Source: Metabacillus lacus
GTDB lineage: Bacteria; Bacillota; Bacilli; Bacillales; Bacillaceae
Direction: 5' to 3'
Length of the DNA: 64,000 bases
Assembly: GCF_009674805.1 (NCBI RefSeq)
Contig: NZ_WKKI01000001.1
Span: 186,001 to 250,000, forward strand
Shown: in pieces, positions 33,267 through 43,406 of the stretch
Layout: the number at the start of each line of letters is the position of its first letter
How positions within the stretch are numbered: the stretch's first letter is position 1
Translations under genes and position numbers: made by a program
The notes under the pieces: generated by a model
The model's database searches: none
The model's input: only the letters and a program-made list of their open reading frames with translations
What the model was told of the DNA's origin: nothing

Positions 33267-36200
33267 TTACCATACATCTTTAGCATACCTGCCTTCTGTT
33301 TGAAGGCCTATCAGCCAGTTTTCTGCTTCTTTTACCGTTGTTTTTTTAATCTCGCTGTAGCTGTTTAACAGCATATTTTCAACATCAGGCGCCATCTTCT
33401 TTCCGTCTCCGCAAATATATAAATGGCCCTGATGTTTTGTTAGCAGGTCAATTATGGATCCTTTATCGGCTTCCATCAAATGCTGTACATAGGTTTTGGG
33501 TGATCCTTCAGCTCTGCTGAAGGCTGTGTGCAGCTTGACAAGATTTTGAGCACGGTATTTCTCCAATTCTTCCCGATAGAGGTAATCATGCTCTTCGTTT
33601 CTGCAGCCGAAATAAAGATGCGCTTCCCCTATTTGTGCTCCTTTCCTTTTTAATGCTTCCCTTGCTTGAAGAAAGCCTCTGAAAGGAGCAATACCTGTAC
33701 CCGGTCCAACCATGACGATCGGTGCTGCATGATTTTCAGGCAGCCGGAAAGCTCTTTGAGTTCTGAAAAATATAGATATGTCATCACCTTCTTTTACATT
33801 CTTCAGATAATTGGATGCTGTGCCTTCATAATCACCCTTGCCGCTCCATGCAGAGCCTTTCACCACACTGACCGTAATGCTAACATGTTCTTTGTTCAGT
33901 GAAGGTGAGCTTGAAATGGAATAGTAACGCGGTTTCAAAGCAGGCAGCAAGCCTAAAAAGTCTTCAAAAGGAAGCATGCAGGCTTCATATTGCTCAAGAA
34001 GGTCCAGCATTGATATTCTTTTAGCAGCTATTTGGGTAGAGTAGTTGTCGTCCTTCAGCATTTCTTCCAGTTCTATTCTGTGAGGAGGACACACAGTTGT
34101 TTTAGCAAGCTCTTGAATTTGTGCCCGTGAAGCAGGCTCCTGAAGTTCAACATGATATGATAAGATATCATGCAGGCTGACACTTTTGCCTGCTGGAAGA
34201 TGAGCGGAGCTTCTTCCTGAAGCTTCAATGATTACTTTTTCATTTCCGCTTAGTTGAAACCTGTTCAAAACCCGTTTTACCAGTTTTTCGTTATTTTTCG
34301 GAATAATGCCGAGGTGATCTCCTTCACTGTAAGAAATTCCTTTTGGCACTGCAATCTCAATGTGCCTTGTACTCCGTCTGCTATTTTCGCTTTGAAGTTC
34401 CTTGTTTAGCGTTACTGTGCTCTCAATTGCCAAATGATTGCGTGCGACTGATTTCTCAGCAATTCCGCTGACATACGAGAGTGTGATGTTTCCTTTGTTT
34501 CCACTTGTTCCCCCTTTTAGTTCAACGCCAAATTCCTTTGAAGCTTCCTGCCACAGTTTTTCTGTCCACTCATGATAGTCCATTTCAAAATCGCCGCTTG
34601 CATCGCCTTCTCCTCTTTCTATTAATCTTTGGGCTCCCCTTTCCTGCAGCAAACCATCAATATCAGCCGGTACTTTTTGATAAGTGTTAGACCAGTTACT
34701 ATCACCGCAGCCGAATACTGCATAAGTAACATCGCTCAACGACTGATCCAGAGACTGAAGCCAGCTGAGAAAATCAGCCGCATTTTCAGGAGGCTGGCCG
34801 TTATAGGAGGAACTGATGAGAAGCAGCAGACCTTTTTCTGGCAGATTTCCTTTCATTTCATCCAGCGGGAAAACCTGCGCTTGATATCCTTGTTTTTTTC
34901 CCGTTTCAGCTAGTTCACGGGCAACACCTTCTGCCGTCCCCATTGATGAGCCATATAAAACCATCAGCGGAGTACCATGCTTCGCCGCCGTTTCAGCTTC
35001 TGACTTATCCTCTTCTTTAGATGGCGGCCTCTTTGTCAGGAAACTGCCCGAAAGCAGTACATTTCGTTTTTCTCTGACTTTTGCTTTCATTTTAAACTCG
35101 TGGGGCTTCAGCGTAAGTGTTTCCTTTACTTCAAGTTGGTAATCACTATGATCTATAAGATCAAACTCCCTAAGTATCATTCCAAGCACCAGGGTTGCTT
35201 CATGAAGTGCAAACTGCTGACCTATGCATGCACGCTGACCGTTACCAAACGGCTTGTATGCTGATTGGGGAACTTTGGCAGGATCCTCAAATCGCTCGGG
35301 TCTGAAGTCTTCTGCATCTTCTCCCCATGCTTCCTTATCCCGGTGCAGAACAGGAATTAGGACATTTACGCTGTCTCCTTTCTTCATATCATACTTTCCG
35401 GCAAGCTTTGTATCCTCAAGAGCATATAGTGAAAAAGCCGGCGCTGTAGGCCACAAGCGAAGTGCTTCATTCAAAACCATTCTGACATATTTCAGCTGTT
35501 TCACCTGTTCATAGGAAGGAAGTTCATCCCTAAGGACTGCATCTGATTCATCCTGTGCTTTTTTTAGTTTTTCTGGATGCTTCAACAAGTAATAAAGTGC
35601 AAAAGACAAAAGTCCGCTAGTTGTTTCATGGCCTGCAATTAAAAAAGTAATCATCTGATACCTAATATTTTCATCACTTAATTTATCGCCTGTTTTGGGG
35701 TCCTCTCCCTCTAGCATTCTGGAAAGAAGATCTCCTTGATTTTGTTCATCTGAACGTTTCCTCTGTTGTATCAAGGTATCAACGAGTTCGTACATCACTT
35801 TTATATCTTGTTGATATTGTTTTTGCTTTCCAAGGCTTAGTTTGTTGTGTATTTCAAGCCTTTGAAGCCGGTTCATGGCTTCATCCAATGCAGACACCAT
35901 GCTTCCGACAAAAGGATGGTGTTCTTTGGAATAAAAGCTGTTAAACCGGTAATTGAAGCCGCATAGCCCGATTGTATCAAGAGTAAGCCGCGTCATATCA
36001 TCAGGCACTTCAATCTCTTCATCTTCATTTAATCTGCTCCATTTTTGAATCAGCTGCAAAGCGATATCCACCATTTTCTCGTGATAATCCTGCATAGCCC
36101 TCTGACTAAAACTTGGCAGGAGAATCTGGTGGGCTTTCTTCCAGTTGTCTTCATGGGTCCAGCTTGTAAATAACCCGTCACCGGCAAACTCTCTTACATT

Positions 36201-36440
36201 TTGAAGCGGCAGCCACACATTTTTTGCAAATCTTTTTTCATCGCATACTTCTTCAACAAGTTTATGACCTGATACATAAAGTGTATCTCTCCCGGGAAGC
36301 TCCATTCTGAAAATTGGACCATGCTCATTTGCAAGCTTAGTAAATGACTGAGTAGGAGCTTCCTTATCTATCACAGGAAGGTTTTTCAAGGGTCCGTAAG
36401 TTTTAGGCTGAGGAATAGAATCTATAGGTTGTTTTAGCAT
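33267..36440 (-). CDS. cyp102A: Self-sufficient cytochrome P450 / NADPH-P450 reductase (CYP102, P450 BM3-type)
   Basis: Fatty-acid hydroxylase fused to its reductase, 1057 aa. Heme domain 1-470: [12 protein letters not shown]-helix (Thr pair), ExxR in EALRLWP, and the heme-ligand loop [12 protein letters not shown] with Cys405. FMN (flavodoxin) domain about 485-640 opens [16 protein letters not shown]. The FAD/NADPH reductase domain has [23 protein letters not shown] and a C-terminal KDVW. It is 34 bp downstream of a TetR repressor gene, the bm3R1-P450 arrangement, with a perfect operator between; presumably induced by fatty acids. Confidence 0.96.
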   Translation of the reverse strand: MLKQPIDSIPQPKTYGPLKNLPVIDKEAPTQSFTKLANEHGPIFRMELPGRDTLYVSGHKLVEEVCDEKRFAKNVWLPLQNVREFAGDGLFTSWTHEDNWKKAHQILLPSFSQRAMQDYHEKMVDIALQLIQKWSRLNEDEEIEVPDDMTRLTLDTIGLCGFNYRFNSFYSKEHHPFVGSMVSALDEAMNRLQRLEIHNKLSLGKQKQYQQDIKVMYELVDTLIQQRKRSDEQNQGDLLSRMLEGEDPKTGDKLSDENIRYQMITFLIAGHETTSGLLSFALYYLLKHPEKLKKAQDESDAVLRDELPSYEQVKQLKYVRMVLNEALRLWPTAPAFSLYALEDTKLAGKYDMKKGDSVNVLIPVLHRDKEAWGEDAEDFRPERFEDPAKVPQSAYKPFGNGQRACIGQQFALHEATLVLGMILREFDLIDHSDYQLEVKETLTLKPHEFKMKAKVREKRNVLLSGSFLTKRPPSKEEDKSEAETAAKHGTPLMVLYGSSMGTAEGVARELAETGKKQGYQAQVFPLDEMKGNLPEKGLLLLISSSYNGQPPENAADFLSWLQSLDQSLSDVTYAVFGCGDSNWSNTYQKVPADIDGLLQERGAQRLIERGEGDASGDFEMDYHEWTEKLWQEASKEFGVELKGGTSGNKGNITLSYVSGIAEKSVARNHLAIESTVTLNKELQSENSRRSTRHIEIAVPKGISYSEGDHLGIIPKNNEKLVKRVLNRFQLSGNEKVIIEASGRSSAHLPAGKSVSLHDILSYHVELQEPASRAQIQELAKTTVCPPHRIELEEMLKDDNYSTQIAAKRISMLDLLEQYEACMLPFEDFLGLLPALKPRYYSISSSPSLNKEHVSITVSVVKGSAWSGKGDYEGTASNYLKNVKEGDDISIFFRTQRAFRLPENHAAPIVMVGPGTGIAPFRGFLQAREALKRKGAQIGEAHLYFGCRNEEHDYLYREELEKYRAQNLVKLHTAFSRAEGSPKTYVQHLMEADKGSIIDLLTKHQGHLYICGDGKKMAPDVENMLLNSYSEIKKTTVKEAENWLIGLQTEGRYAKDVW

Positions 36441-36462
36441 TGCTTCTCCTCCTTTTTAAGTC

Positions 36463-36482
36463 CGGAATGAATATTCATTCCG
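36463..36482. promoter_or_regulatory. Bm3R1/FatR-type operator, perfect 20-bp palindrome
   Basis: CGGAATGAATATTCATTCCG. It closely resembles the CGGAATGAA-centred operator known for Bm3R1 in Bacillus megaterium. It overlaps the TetR stop codon and lies 23 bp upstream of the CYP102 start. Confidence 0.85.
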
Positions 36483-37056
36483 TTTGTTGCAAAGCAATTG
36501 CATCCCAGCAGCTTTGCCGCAGACCATTCAGCAGTTCATCTGTCTCTTCTAACTTGCCCTGTTGAATATAGCTGTAAAAACTCGTAAAAGCACCGTACAG
36601 CAGCACAATCTGACCATAAATGGGAAGTTTTTTTATAAGTCCCTGTTTTTGTCCTTTTTTTAGAAACACTTCAAAGATTGCAAGAAGCTCTTGATAAGCA
36701 TCCCTGCTTACTTGCGTTAAAAGAGGTGAATTTTTATGAGCATCAATAAAGTAAATTGCTGTTATGTTTCTGCGTGAAAAGAAAAGCAGGCCCTGAAACA
36801 ATTCTTGAAACTCTTCGTAAACTGTTTTTTCATCACAAACACTTTGTTCTGCTCCAACAGCCTCCTGGAAATTCTGGATGCTTTCTTGGAACAAATCATT
36901 CAGCAATGCTTCTTTATTTTTAAAATAGCGGTATATTGTTCCTATTCCTACTTCTGCATACTCAGATATTACTGGAATCGTCGTTGCATTATATCCTCTT
37001 TCTGAAAACAGCGTAAGAGCAGCAGTTAAGATTTGTTTACGTTTATCACCCGGCAT
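36475..37056 (-). CDS. TetR-family repressor (Bm3R1/FatR-like)
   Basis: Fatty-acid-responsive repressor, 193 aa. The N-terminal HTH is KRKQILTAALTLFSERGYNA then TIPVISEYAEVGIGTIYRYF (residues 5-46), with the canonical GTIYRYFKNKE recognition helix end. The C-terminal ligand/dimer domain contains RRNITAIYFIDAH. ATG 37056 with GGAGGTGA upstream is chosen instead of the longer frame to 37104. Gene order and operator indicate it controls CYP102 and probably itself. Cognate inducers (long-chain fatty acids) are inferred from homologues. Confidence 0.9.
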   Translation of the reverse strand: MPGDKRKQILTAALTLFSERGYNATTIPVISEYAEVGIGTIYRYFKNKEALLNDLFQESIQNFQEAVGAEQSVCDEKTVYEEFQELFQGLLFFSRRNITAIYFIDAHKNSPLLTQVSRDAYQELLAIFEVFLKKGQKQGLIKKLPIYGQIVLLYGAFTSFYSYIQQGKLEETDELLNGLRQSCWDAIALQQTE

Positions 37057-37102
37057 GTTCTGAATCACCTCCAAGCTTCTATTAACCTTTATTCCACTCT
37101 GC

Positions 37103-37131
37103 ACTATAGTAAAACTGAAACTTTTTGACGA
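37103..37131 (-). promoter_or_regulatory. Possible promoter of the tetR-CYP102 operon
   Basis: Reverse strand TCGTCA (plus 37126-37131), 17-bp spacer, TATAGT (37103-37108). No CGGAATGAA-like site overlaps it. Confidence 0.4.
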
Positions 37132-37200
37132 TTTTCAAAAGGATTTTTATGTAAGATACAAAACTGAAAGCGGATGTTCTCAGCAAGATCCACAAAAATT

Positions 37201-37226
37201 CATAAAAAAAAACGCCCAATGAGCGC
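37201..37226 (-). terminator. Terminator of the LysM/GH18 gene
   Basis: Reverse strand short stem CGCTC-ATTG-GGGCG-like followed by TTTTTTTTTATG just after the stop. Confidence 0.7.
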
Positions 37227-37230
37227 TGAT

Positions 37231-38511
37231 TTAATCAGGGAAAGAGTCTTTGATAATTGTTAAGTTTCTGTCGACTATGATCCAGTGCTGTGGAGCCTGA
37301 AGACTTAGCTGCCAAACTGTTGCACCATGCAGCTTGTATAAATCTATCAAACCGTATTTTTCCTGATAGCTTCTTCCATCGTCAAACCATACAAGATGCC
37401 GCATCCCATTGTTTATATAACCATAGCCGGGCGTTCTTGCAGCAGGAACATAAAAAATGGGAGACCAGTTGGCAATTGCAAGATTCTGGCTGTCCAACGA
37501 AGATCTCGCTGTCGTTGAGTATGATGGTAATTCCCAATCGTATCCGTATAAAGGAAGAGCAATTTGCAGCTTTCCTGCAGGAATTTCTGTGAGCGAGTAC
37601 TGTATGACCTCCTCCATCCAGTTATAAGGCGAAACAGGATTTGGTGGACCGGTCGGATAACCGTAATCAATCGTCATCACTGCGACAATGTCACTTGCTT
37701 CTGCTATTGCTTTATAATCATATGCTCCAATAATTCTGTTTGTTGGTATATCTTCTGTTTTCGCATGAACATTTACGTGAAGAATTGAATTTCCAATCTC
37801 TGCTTTCAGTTCTCTCAAAAATTCACTGAACGCCTCTCTTTGGGGAGGAGGAATAAATTCAAAGTCAATACTGACTCCTCCATATCCCCTTGAAACCATG
37901 AGGTTGGATATACTCCTTACCAAATTGCGCCTGTAAACAGGATCTCTCAAAACACTGCCGGCTAATTCAGCACTGAAATCTCCGTCTCTGCCTATATTGC
38001 GTATCATTAGCAATGGAATGACGTTCAACTGCCTGCTTCTTTCGATTATTCCGGTAACTGGTGACTCTTCATAAGCATATCCTTCTTCTGTAAAAGAATA
38101 GCCAACAACAGCAAGGTAGGTAAGGTACCTCCCCAAATTCTCCAATACATTGATCACCATTTCCTGATTATAAGGGAATGTAAAACCAAGCAGTCTCGTC
38201 AGCCGTTTTATCGGTGACGGAATTCTAAGGACACTGCCAATCAGCAATTGAAATGGCTCAACTCCCGGGTTGGCTGCTGTGATTGATTCCACTGATGTTT
38301 GATACAACATGGAAAGCTGCCATAGAGTATCACCGGAGCTGACTTTGTGCAGCCTGATAGGAAGTGATGCAGCAGGAAATATAAGCGAAAGACCAGGCAC
38401 CAGCCTGTCGGAGGTTAACCCGTTTAGGGCTGCAATTTCAGAAACATCCGCTCCATACATAGATGAAAGCTGCCATAATGTATCTCCTTTTTGCACTACA
38501 TGAATGAACAT
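37231..38511 (-). CDS. Spore-type LysM-GH18 hydrolase (YaaH/SleL-like)
   Basis: Predicted N-acetylglucosaminidase acting on spore cortex peptidoglycan, 426 aa, the length of YaaH. Two LysM modules (about 2-46 and 52-96) open VVQKGDTLWQLSSMYG and VSSGDTLWQLSMLYQ. The GH18 barrel follows, with catalytic GVSIDFEFI (Glu near residue 221) and MTIDYGYP. There is no signal peptide, as for spore-coat-localised members. ATG 38511 with GGCGGTGA upstream is preferred. A sigma-E-like promoter lies 40-65 bp upstream, suggesting mother-cell expression during sporulation. Confidence 0.9.
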   Translation of the reverse strand: MFIHVVQKGDTLWQLSSMYGADVSEIAALNGLTSDRLVPGLSLIFPAASLPIRLHKVSSGDTLWQLSMLYQTSVESITAANPGVEPFQLLIGSVLRIPSPIKRLTRLLGFTFPYNQEMVINVLENLGRYLTYLAVVGYSFTEEGYAYEESPVTGIIERSRQLNVIPLLMIRNIGRDGDFSAELAGSVLRDPVYRRNLVRSISNLMVSRGYGGVSIDFEFIPPPQREAFSEFLRELKAEIGNSILHVNVHAKTEDIPTNRIIGAYDYKAIAEASDIVAVMTIDYGYPTGPPNPVSPYNWMEEVIQYSLTEIPAGKLQIALPLYGYDWELPSYSTTARSSLDSQNLAIANWSPIFYVPAARTPGYGYINNGMRHLVWFDDGRSYQEKYGLIDLYKLHGATVWQLSLQAPQHWIIVDRNLTIIKDSFPD

Positions 38512-38548
38512 GCTGCATATCACCGCCTCATAAAAACATTGATACGAT

Positions 38549-38577
38549 ATTCTATGAGGAGAAGCAGCCCAATACTT
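38549..38577 (-). promoter_or_regulatory. Sigma-E-like sporulation promoter
   Basis: Reverse strand AAGTATT (plus 38571-38577), 14-bp spacer, CATAGAAT (38549-38556), compared with the sigma-E consensus KMATATT-N14-CATACAHT. Confidence 0.5.
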
Positions 38578-38583
38578 CCCTTT

Positions 38584-38871
38584 TTAACATTTCCAAAGCT
38601 TTCGGGTTTCCTGATAATGAAAAATAAAGTCATGCGGAACATTTTTTACTGTGTATGGAAACACGCCCTGATTTGTATGAAGATATAGAAATCCATAGCT
38701 TGCATCAGAATATTTGAAAGACACATCAAACACATCTTGAAGCCGGAAACTGTTGGCGCCAGTCACTATTTTATCTTCATAAAGTTCTATCCTGAGCTCC
38801 ACCTCTTCAAACAGCTGCCTGTTCCATTCCATTTTTCTGATTACTTTAATATATGACTGCGAGGCAATCAT
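38584..38871 (-). CDS. Hypothetical protein, 95 aa, PH-like pattern
   Basis: No family recognised firmly. The strand-rich sequence (ELRIELYEDKIVTGANSFRLQDVFDVSFKY as separate strands, then SYGFLYLHTNQGVFPY and TVKNVP) looks like a small PH-like beta barrel. ATG 38871 has GGAGGT 7 bases upstream; a GTG one codon earlier is too close. It lies 70 bp upstream of the LysM/GH18 gene, which has its own promoter. Confidence 0.65.
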   Translation of the reverse strand: MIASQSYIKVIRKMEWNRQLFEEVELRIELYEDKIVTGANSFRLQDVFDVSFKYSDASYGFLYLHTNQGVFPYTVKNVPHDFIFHYQETRKLWKC

Positions 38872-39011
38872 CACATTACCTCCTGTAAATTTGATTTAAA
38901 ACCATCCTAACATAAATTGTTTTTAAGTTCACACGAACACAAAAAGAAATTGTCATAAACATTCTATTGAGAGGAGATAGTATTTTTATAAGCAGTTAAA
39001 GGAGGATATTT

Positions 39012-39857
39012 ATGCAGCAGCATGAAGCAAGGTGCGATACAGAGTATGATGTGCTGAAAACTGTTATATTATGCCAGCCTGATCATATGACAATACGCGA
39101 GGTCATCAACGAAACTCAGAAAAAGTTTAAAGATGAAGGAATTCATATAGAAAAAGCTCTGGAGCAGCATGAGCAGTTTGTGAAGGTTCTCAGGGAACAT
39201 CAAGTTGAGGTGGTTCTGCTTCCTTCCCACAGACAGTTTCCTGAACAGGTATTTACCAGAGACATTGGCTTTACAATCGGCAGTACCGTATTTGTGGCAG
39301 AAATGGCAAATGAGCTCCGGCAGGGTGAAGAAGGATATTTAAAAAAATGGCTTGATGAACATGGGATTTCACACTTTGACTTAAAGAAAGATATCATTGA
39401 AGGTGGAGATGTCATTGTTGACAGAAATTCCGTTTATGTAGGAGTCAGTAACAGGACTAACAGAGAAGCCATTCATCACCTGCAAAGCCTGCTGCCTGAA
39501 TATGAGGTAGTCACTGTACCCTTTACAGAAAAATATCTGCATCTTGATTGTGTCTTTAATATTATATCACCAAGTGAAGCACTTATATTTCCCGGAGTTA
39601 TTGAAGATTCAGCTTCGAGGGTTCTTCATGAACGATTTGACCTCATTGAAGTCAGTGAAGAAGAGCAATTTACCCTTGGAACAAATATGCTGTCTCTCGG
39701 GAACAAGAAAATTCTAAGTCTTCCTGTTAATAAAAATGTAAACGAAAAGCTGAGAACCAGAGGATATGAAGTCATTGAAGTTGATATTACTGAAATTATC
39801 AAATCCGGAGGTTCTTTCCGCTGTTGTTCAATGCCTGTGCTTAGAAAGAACTCTTGA
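39012..39857 (+). CDS. ykgA: Dimethylarginine dimethylaminohydrolase/amidinotransferase-family protein (YkgA-like)
   Basis: Guanidino-group-modifying superfamily (DDAH/arginine deiminase fold), 281 aa. VILCQPDHMTIREVINETQ near residue 18 and QVFTRDIGF near 77 match B. subtilis YkgA. Catalytic elements: EGGDVIV (Glu/Asp), LHLDCVFN (His near 177) and the terminal nucleophile Cys in RCCSMPVLR. ATG 39012 follows AAAGGAGG. Natural substrate not established: methylated arginine or another guanidine compound. Single gene with a strong terminator. Confidence 0.88.
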   Translation: MQQHEARCDTEYDVLKTVILCQPDHMTIREVINETQKKFKDEGIHIEKALEQHEQFVKVLREHQVEVVLLPSHRQFPEQVFTRDIGFTIGSTVFVAEMANELRQGEEGYLKKWLDEHGISHFDLKKDIIEGGDVIVDRNSVYVGVSNRTNREAIHHLQSLLPEYEVVTVPFTEKYLHLDCVFNIISPSEALIFPGVIEDSASRVLHERFDLIEVSEEEQFTLGTNMLSLGNKKILSLPVNKNVNEKLRTRGYEVIEVDITEIIKSGGSFRCCSMPVLRKNS

Positions 39858-39908
39858 AAATCATAATGTAAGGGACTTAACTTCTGAATGAAAGAAGTCG
39901 CAACAGAG

Positions 39909-39952
39909 CAAAAAGCCATTATCTTCTCTCGAGGATAATGGTTTTTTTTACG
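39909..39952 (+). terminator. Terminator of ykgA
   Basis: AAAAGCCATTATC-TTCTCTC-GAGGATAATGGTTTTTTTT, long stem with a T-run. The region 39953-40370 holds no gene or clear promoter that I can support; it is AT-rich and ends in the ribosome site of the next gene. Confidence 0.88.
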
Positions 39953-40370
39953 CTGCTCATTTTTAAGAGGAGATGATAACTGATTGTGTTGATTTTTTAG
40001 TATGATATCAGCATGAATTGGATAATCAGCGAAAGAAGATAAGCGCAGCATCTTATTGTATAGCACATGACGGTATGACACCTATACTCCAATCGACAGA
40101 GTGATGCAGCAGAGCCAGTAAAAAGGAAGCCGCATGAAATCTCCTTTACTAAAGTTCTCCTCTAATGTACCTATACTTCCCTGCATTCCATTATAAAGTC
40201 CTAGGTCATTCTCCGGGTTTTCCAAATATTTCGATAAAATTCTCATAAAAAGTAGAATATAGTATTAATTTTTGCAAAAATAAGTTTATAGGTATTCAAA
40301 AAGGGTATATATGTTTTGATAAGTTGCTTTACCACATCAGAGGCAGAGCAAAAAACAAGGGGGAAAACAT

Positions 40371-41609
40371 ATGAAAAAAGGGTTATTATTCGCACTTATT
40401 CTGTTAGTAGGAACTATGCTTGGTGCATGCTCATCTCAAAACACCAATGCCGGTGAAGGCGGAGAAGAAAAGACGATTACATTTATTCACTGGCGCGGAG
40501 AGGATGCAGAAGTTTTTAAGCAGCTGATTTCTAAGTTTGAAGAAGAGAATCCGGGTTTAAAAGTAAAGATGAATATCTATCCTTCTGAGCAATATCCTGT
40601 TCAGACACTTTTAAGAGAAAGCAGCACTGATGTTTTTGCTTCTACTCCAGGCTCACAATTTGAAATGTTGAAAAAAGCAGGTTTTTATGAAGATCTTACT
40701 GGGGAATCCTTTGTAGACCTTTTTAATGAAAAACTGATAGAGGTTGGCAATGTGGAGAATCAGCAGCTAGCCCTTCCTTATCAGCTTGTATATAACCAGC
40801 CTGTTTACAATGCTGATATTTTTGAAGAATTGGGACTAGAGCCTGCTAAGGATTGGGAAGGTTTTCTAGCGCTATGTGAGACCTTAAAAGAAAACGGATA
40901 CATACCAATTGCTTTCCCTGGTGCCGATATTGGTCCAGGCCAGTTTATGAATAGTATGGTAATGAACAATGCTCAAGATGAAGAGATTTTCACAAAGTTG
41001 ATGAACGGCGAAGCTCAACTCACTGAAGAATGGTGGATTAAAACGCTGTCTCAATTCCAAGAGCTCTACAAAAATGGCTATATTTCTAAAGATGCCCTTG
41101 GCACAAAACATGATGGAGCAATTGCTCAAGTTGCTCAGGAACGCGCAGCCATGCTGGCTACAGGCTCTTATGCAATGGCAAACATTAAAAACTTAAATCC
41201 AGATATTAACCTTAAAATGCTTGCTCCTATCACCGTATCAGAAAGTGAGGCAGCGTATGAAGGCGTTCACACAACAACCTTTATGCTTGGCCTGAACACG
41301 AATTCAGAAAGAAAAGAGGAAGGGAAAAAGTTTATTGAATTCCTTGCTCAAAAAGAGAATGCTGAAATATACGCTAACGAAACTGGTCAGTTCCTTACTA
41401 TCAGCGATATAGAGTATGAGTCAGATGAGCTTAAAAACTCAATTGATTGGATGGAAAAGAAAACAAGATTTCAGCCGCGCTACATGATTCCGAATCTTGA
41501 TGTAGAAAAAGCTGTTCTAGGTTCTATTCAATCCGTAATTGGGGGAGAAAGCCCTGAAAAAGCTGCTGAGGAAGCTCAGAAAATTGTAAACCAAAATATC
41601 TCACAATAA
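40371..41609 (+). CDS. ABC sugar-binding lipoprotein
   Basis: Extracellular solute-binding protein of the carbohydrate (family 1, MalE/MsmE-like) type, 412 aa. Signal peptide with lipobox LGAC (Cys near residue 20) for lipid anchoring. ITFIHWRGEDAEVFKQLI marks the first lobe, LALPYQLVYNQPVYNADIFEELGLE the hinge, and RAAMLATGSYAM the second lobe. ATG 40371 follows AAGGGGGAAA. First gene of a three-gene importer; the sugar is not predictable, since no glycosidase or regulator is adjacent. Confidence 0.92.
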   Translation: MKKGLLFALILLVGTMLGACSSQNTNAGEGGEEKTITFIHWRGEDAEVFKQLISKFEEENPGLKVKMNIYPSEQYPVQTLLRESSTDVFASTPGSQFEMLKKAGFYEDLTGESFVDLFNEKLIEVGNVENQQLALPYQLVYNQPVYNADIFEELGLEPAKDWEGFLALCETLKENGYIPIAFPGADIGPGQFMNSMVMNNAQDEEIFTKLMNGEAQLTEEWWIKTLSQFQELYKNGYISKDALGTKHDGAIAQVAQERAAMLATGSYAMANIKNLNPDINLKMLAPITVSESEAAYEGVHTTTFMLGLNTNSERKEEGKKFIEFLAQKENAEIYANETGQFLTISDIEYESDELKNSIDWMEKKTRFQPRYMIPNLDVEKAVLGSIQSVIGGESPEKAAEEAQKIVNQNISQ

Positions 41610-41643
41610 ATATAGTTCAGCTCCAAAAATACCATACATCTAG

Positions 41644-41673
41644 AAGGGGAACTTTCCGGAGTTCCCTTTTTTA
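41644..41673 (+). terminator. Intra-operon terminator between binding protein and permeases
   Basis: AGGGGAACT-TTCCGG-AGTTCCCT followed by TTTTTT, 35 bp after the binding-protein stop and 28 bp before the first permease. Confidence 0.8.
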
Positions 41674-41701
41674 CACTATAACTTTGTCAGGCGGGGGTTC
41701 T

Positions 41702-42583
41702 ATGAAACTTAAAAGAAATAAAGCTTTGTATCTGTTTATTTTGCCAGGGCTGCTTATTTATTCCGTTTTCTTTGTATATCCCACTTTCAGTGCCCTCTTC
41801 TACTCTTTTACAAACTGGGATGGCCTTACTCCAGACTATGATTTTGTCGGTCTGAATAACTATACTAATATCCTGACAAATGATTCAATTTTTATGAAGG
41901 CATTTGGAAATAACCTGAAATTTATGCTGTTTGTGGTTGTTTTTCAAACACTATTGTCATTAATTTTTGCAATTTTTGTTGTGAAAAATACTAAAACTAA
42001 TACGTTTCTAAGAGCACTTTACTTCTTTCCAACGATACTTTCTTCAGTATCAGTAGCTTTTATCTGGTCTTTTATTTACGATCCTGAAATGGGTGTATTG
42101 AACACAGTCCTAAGAAGTATAAATTTGGACTTTTTAGCACAAAACTGGCTTGGAAACGAAGGGCTGGCTATTTTCTCCATCGCAGTTGTGCAAGTATGGT
42201 TTCATACTGGACAAATGCTGATTATTTTTGTCACCGGACTGCAGAGCATACCTGAAGACTTATATGAAGTGGCAACAATTGAAGGCGCTTCAAGATGGCA
42301 GAGATTCCGGTTTGTTACATGGCCTCTTTTGGCTCCGGCAGCAACAATTGTAATTGCTTATACAACTCTTCAGTCCTTTAAGGCCTTCGATTTAATATAT
42401 GCGATGACTCGCGGGGGTCCAAACTATGCTACAGAAATCCTGGCAACATTAATCTATTCATCTGCTTTTAGAAACTTTAAGTTTGGCTACGCTTCTGCAC
42501 AATCTGTTATTTTTATGATTGTCATTGCAGTGATCACCATTGTGCAATTCAGAATTTTAAGAGCAAATAGAGTAAATACGTAA
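41702..42583 (+). CDS. ABC sugar permease, first subunit (MsmF/UgpA-like)
   Basis: Binding-protein-dependent inner-membrane permease, 293 aa, six membrane segments. N-terminal LYLFILPGLLIYSVFFVYP; the EAA coupling loop is EVATIEGASRWQRFRFVTWP near residue 195, contacting the ATPase. ATG 41702 is the likely start; the frame also allows a TTG at 41684 but that lies inside the ribosome-site region. Translation probably continues into the second permease after 11 bp. Confidence 0.92.
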   Translation: MKLKRNKALYLFILPGLLIYSVFFVYPTFSALFYSFTNWDGLTPDYDFVGLNNYTNILTNDSIFMKAFGNNLKFMLFVVVFQTLLSLIFAIFVVKNTKTNTFLRALYFFPTILSSVSVAFIWSFIYDPEMGVLNTVLRSINLDFLAQNWLGNEGLAIFSIAVVQVWFHTGQMLIIFVTGLQSIPEDLYEVATIEGASRWQRFRFVTWPLLAPAATIVIAYTTLQSFKAFDLIYAMTRGGPNYATEILATLIYSSAFRNFKFGYASAQSVIFMIVIAVITIVQFRILRANRVNT

Positions 42584-42594
42584 GGAGGGACAGA

Positions 42595-43404
42595 ATGAAA
42601 TCTACTAAAGGCGGATTGCTCATATTATACGCACTGCTGATCATCATACCAGTGCTGTCTATCTTTTTTACAACCTTTAAAACACCTGCAGAAATGTACA
42701 AAAATGTTCTTGGTATACCTGAAAATATTAGTCCGGAAAATTATACTTCCCTTGTAGCTAATGAATCAATGGGTACATATTTTACAAACAGTGTGACTGT
42801 GACGATCTGTTCCGTTATTCTCACTCTTTTCCTTTCAAGTCTCATTGCGTTCAGCATCACAAGATTAGGGAAAACAATTGGAAATGGTTTTTTTATTCTA
42901 TTTTTGCTGGGTATGATGGTTCCTGCACAGGTGAATATGATCCCTCTTTATCAGCTGATGGTTGAATTAGGGCTCACGAACAGTCTTGCAGGACTGATCA
43001 TTGTTAATACTGCTGTAACAATGCCCGTTGGTGTTTTTATTTTAACAGGGTTTATGAAATCGCTCCCCTCTTCCCTTTTTGAAGCCAGCAGTATAGATGG
43101 CGCTTCTAACTGGAAGATGTACACTAAAATTGCGATTCCTTTATCACTGCCATCCTTGGCAGCAACTGCAATTTTCCTGTTTGTTATGCATTGGAATGAT
43201 TTACTGTACCCTCTTTTGCTGATTACAGACGATCAATACAAAACGCTTCCGCTCGCTCTCCTGGATTTTCAGGGAGAATATATGACCAATTATCCTATGC
43301 TGTTTACCGGGGTCATTTTAGCATCTGCACCAATGGTTATTGCTTATCTGTTTCTTCAGCGTTACTTTATAGCAGGCATGACAGCCGGTTCTGTAAAAGG
43401 CTGA
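42595..43404 (+). CDS. ABC sugar permease, second subunit (MsmG/MalG-like)
   Basis: Partner permease, 269 aa, six membrane segments, coupling loop FEASSIDGASNWKMYTKIAIP near residue 164. ATG 42595 follows AAGGAGGGA. No ATP-binding subunit follows: a terminator comes directly after. By analogy with Bacillus carbohydrate importers it would borrow a shared MsmX-type ATPase encoded elsewhere. Confidence 0.92.
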   Translation: MKSTKGGLLILYALLIIIPVLSIFFTTFKTPAEMYKNVLGIPENISPENYTSLVANESMGTYFTNSVTVTICSVILTLFLSSLIAFSITRLGKTIGNGFFILFLLGMMVPAQVNMIPLYQLMVELGLTNSLAGLIIVNTAVTMPVGVFILTGFMKSLPSSLFEASSIDGASNWKMYTKIAIPLSLPSLAATAIFLFVMHWNDLLYPLLLITDDQYKTLPLALLDFQGEYMTNYPMLFTGVILASAPMVIAYLFLQRYFIAGMTAGSVKG

Positions 43405-43406
43405 AG

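Noticed and set aside
39626-40081. 151-aa reverse-strand frame over the end of ykgA
   Set aside because: Antisense to a well-supported gene and its terminator, lacking homology or ribosome site.
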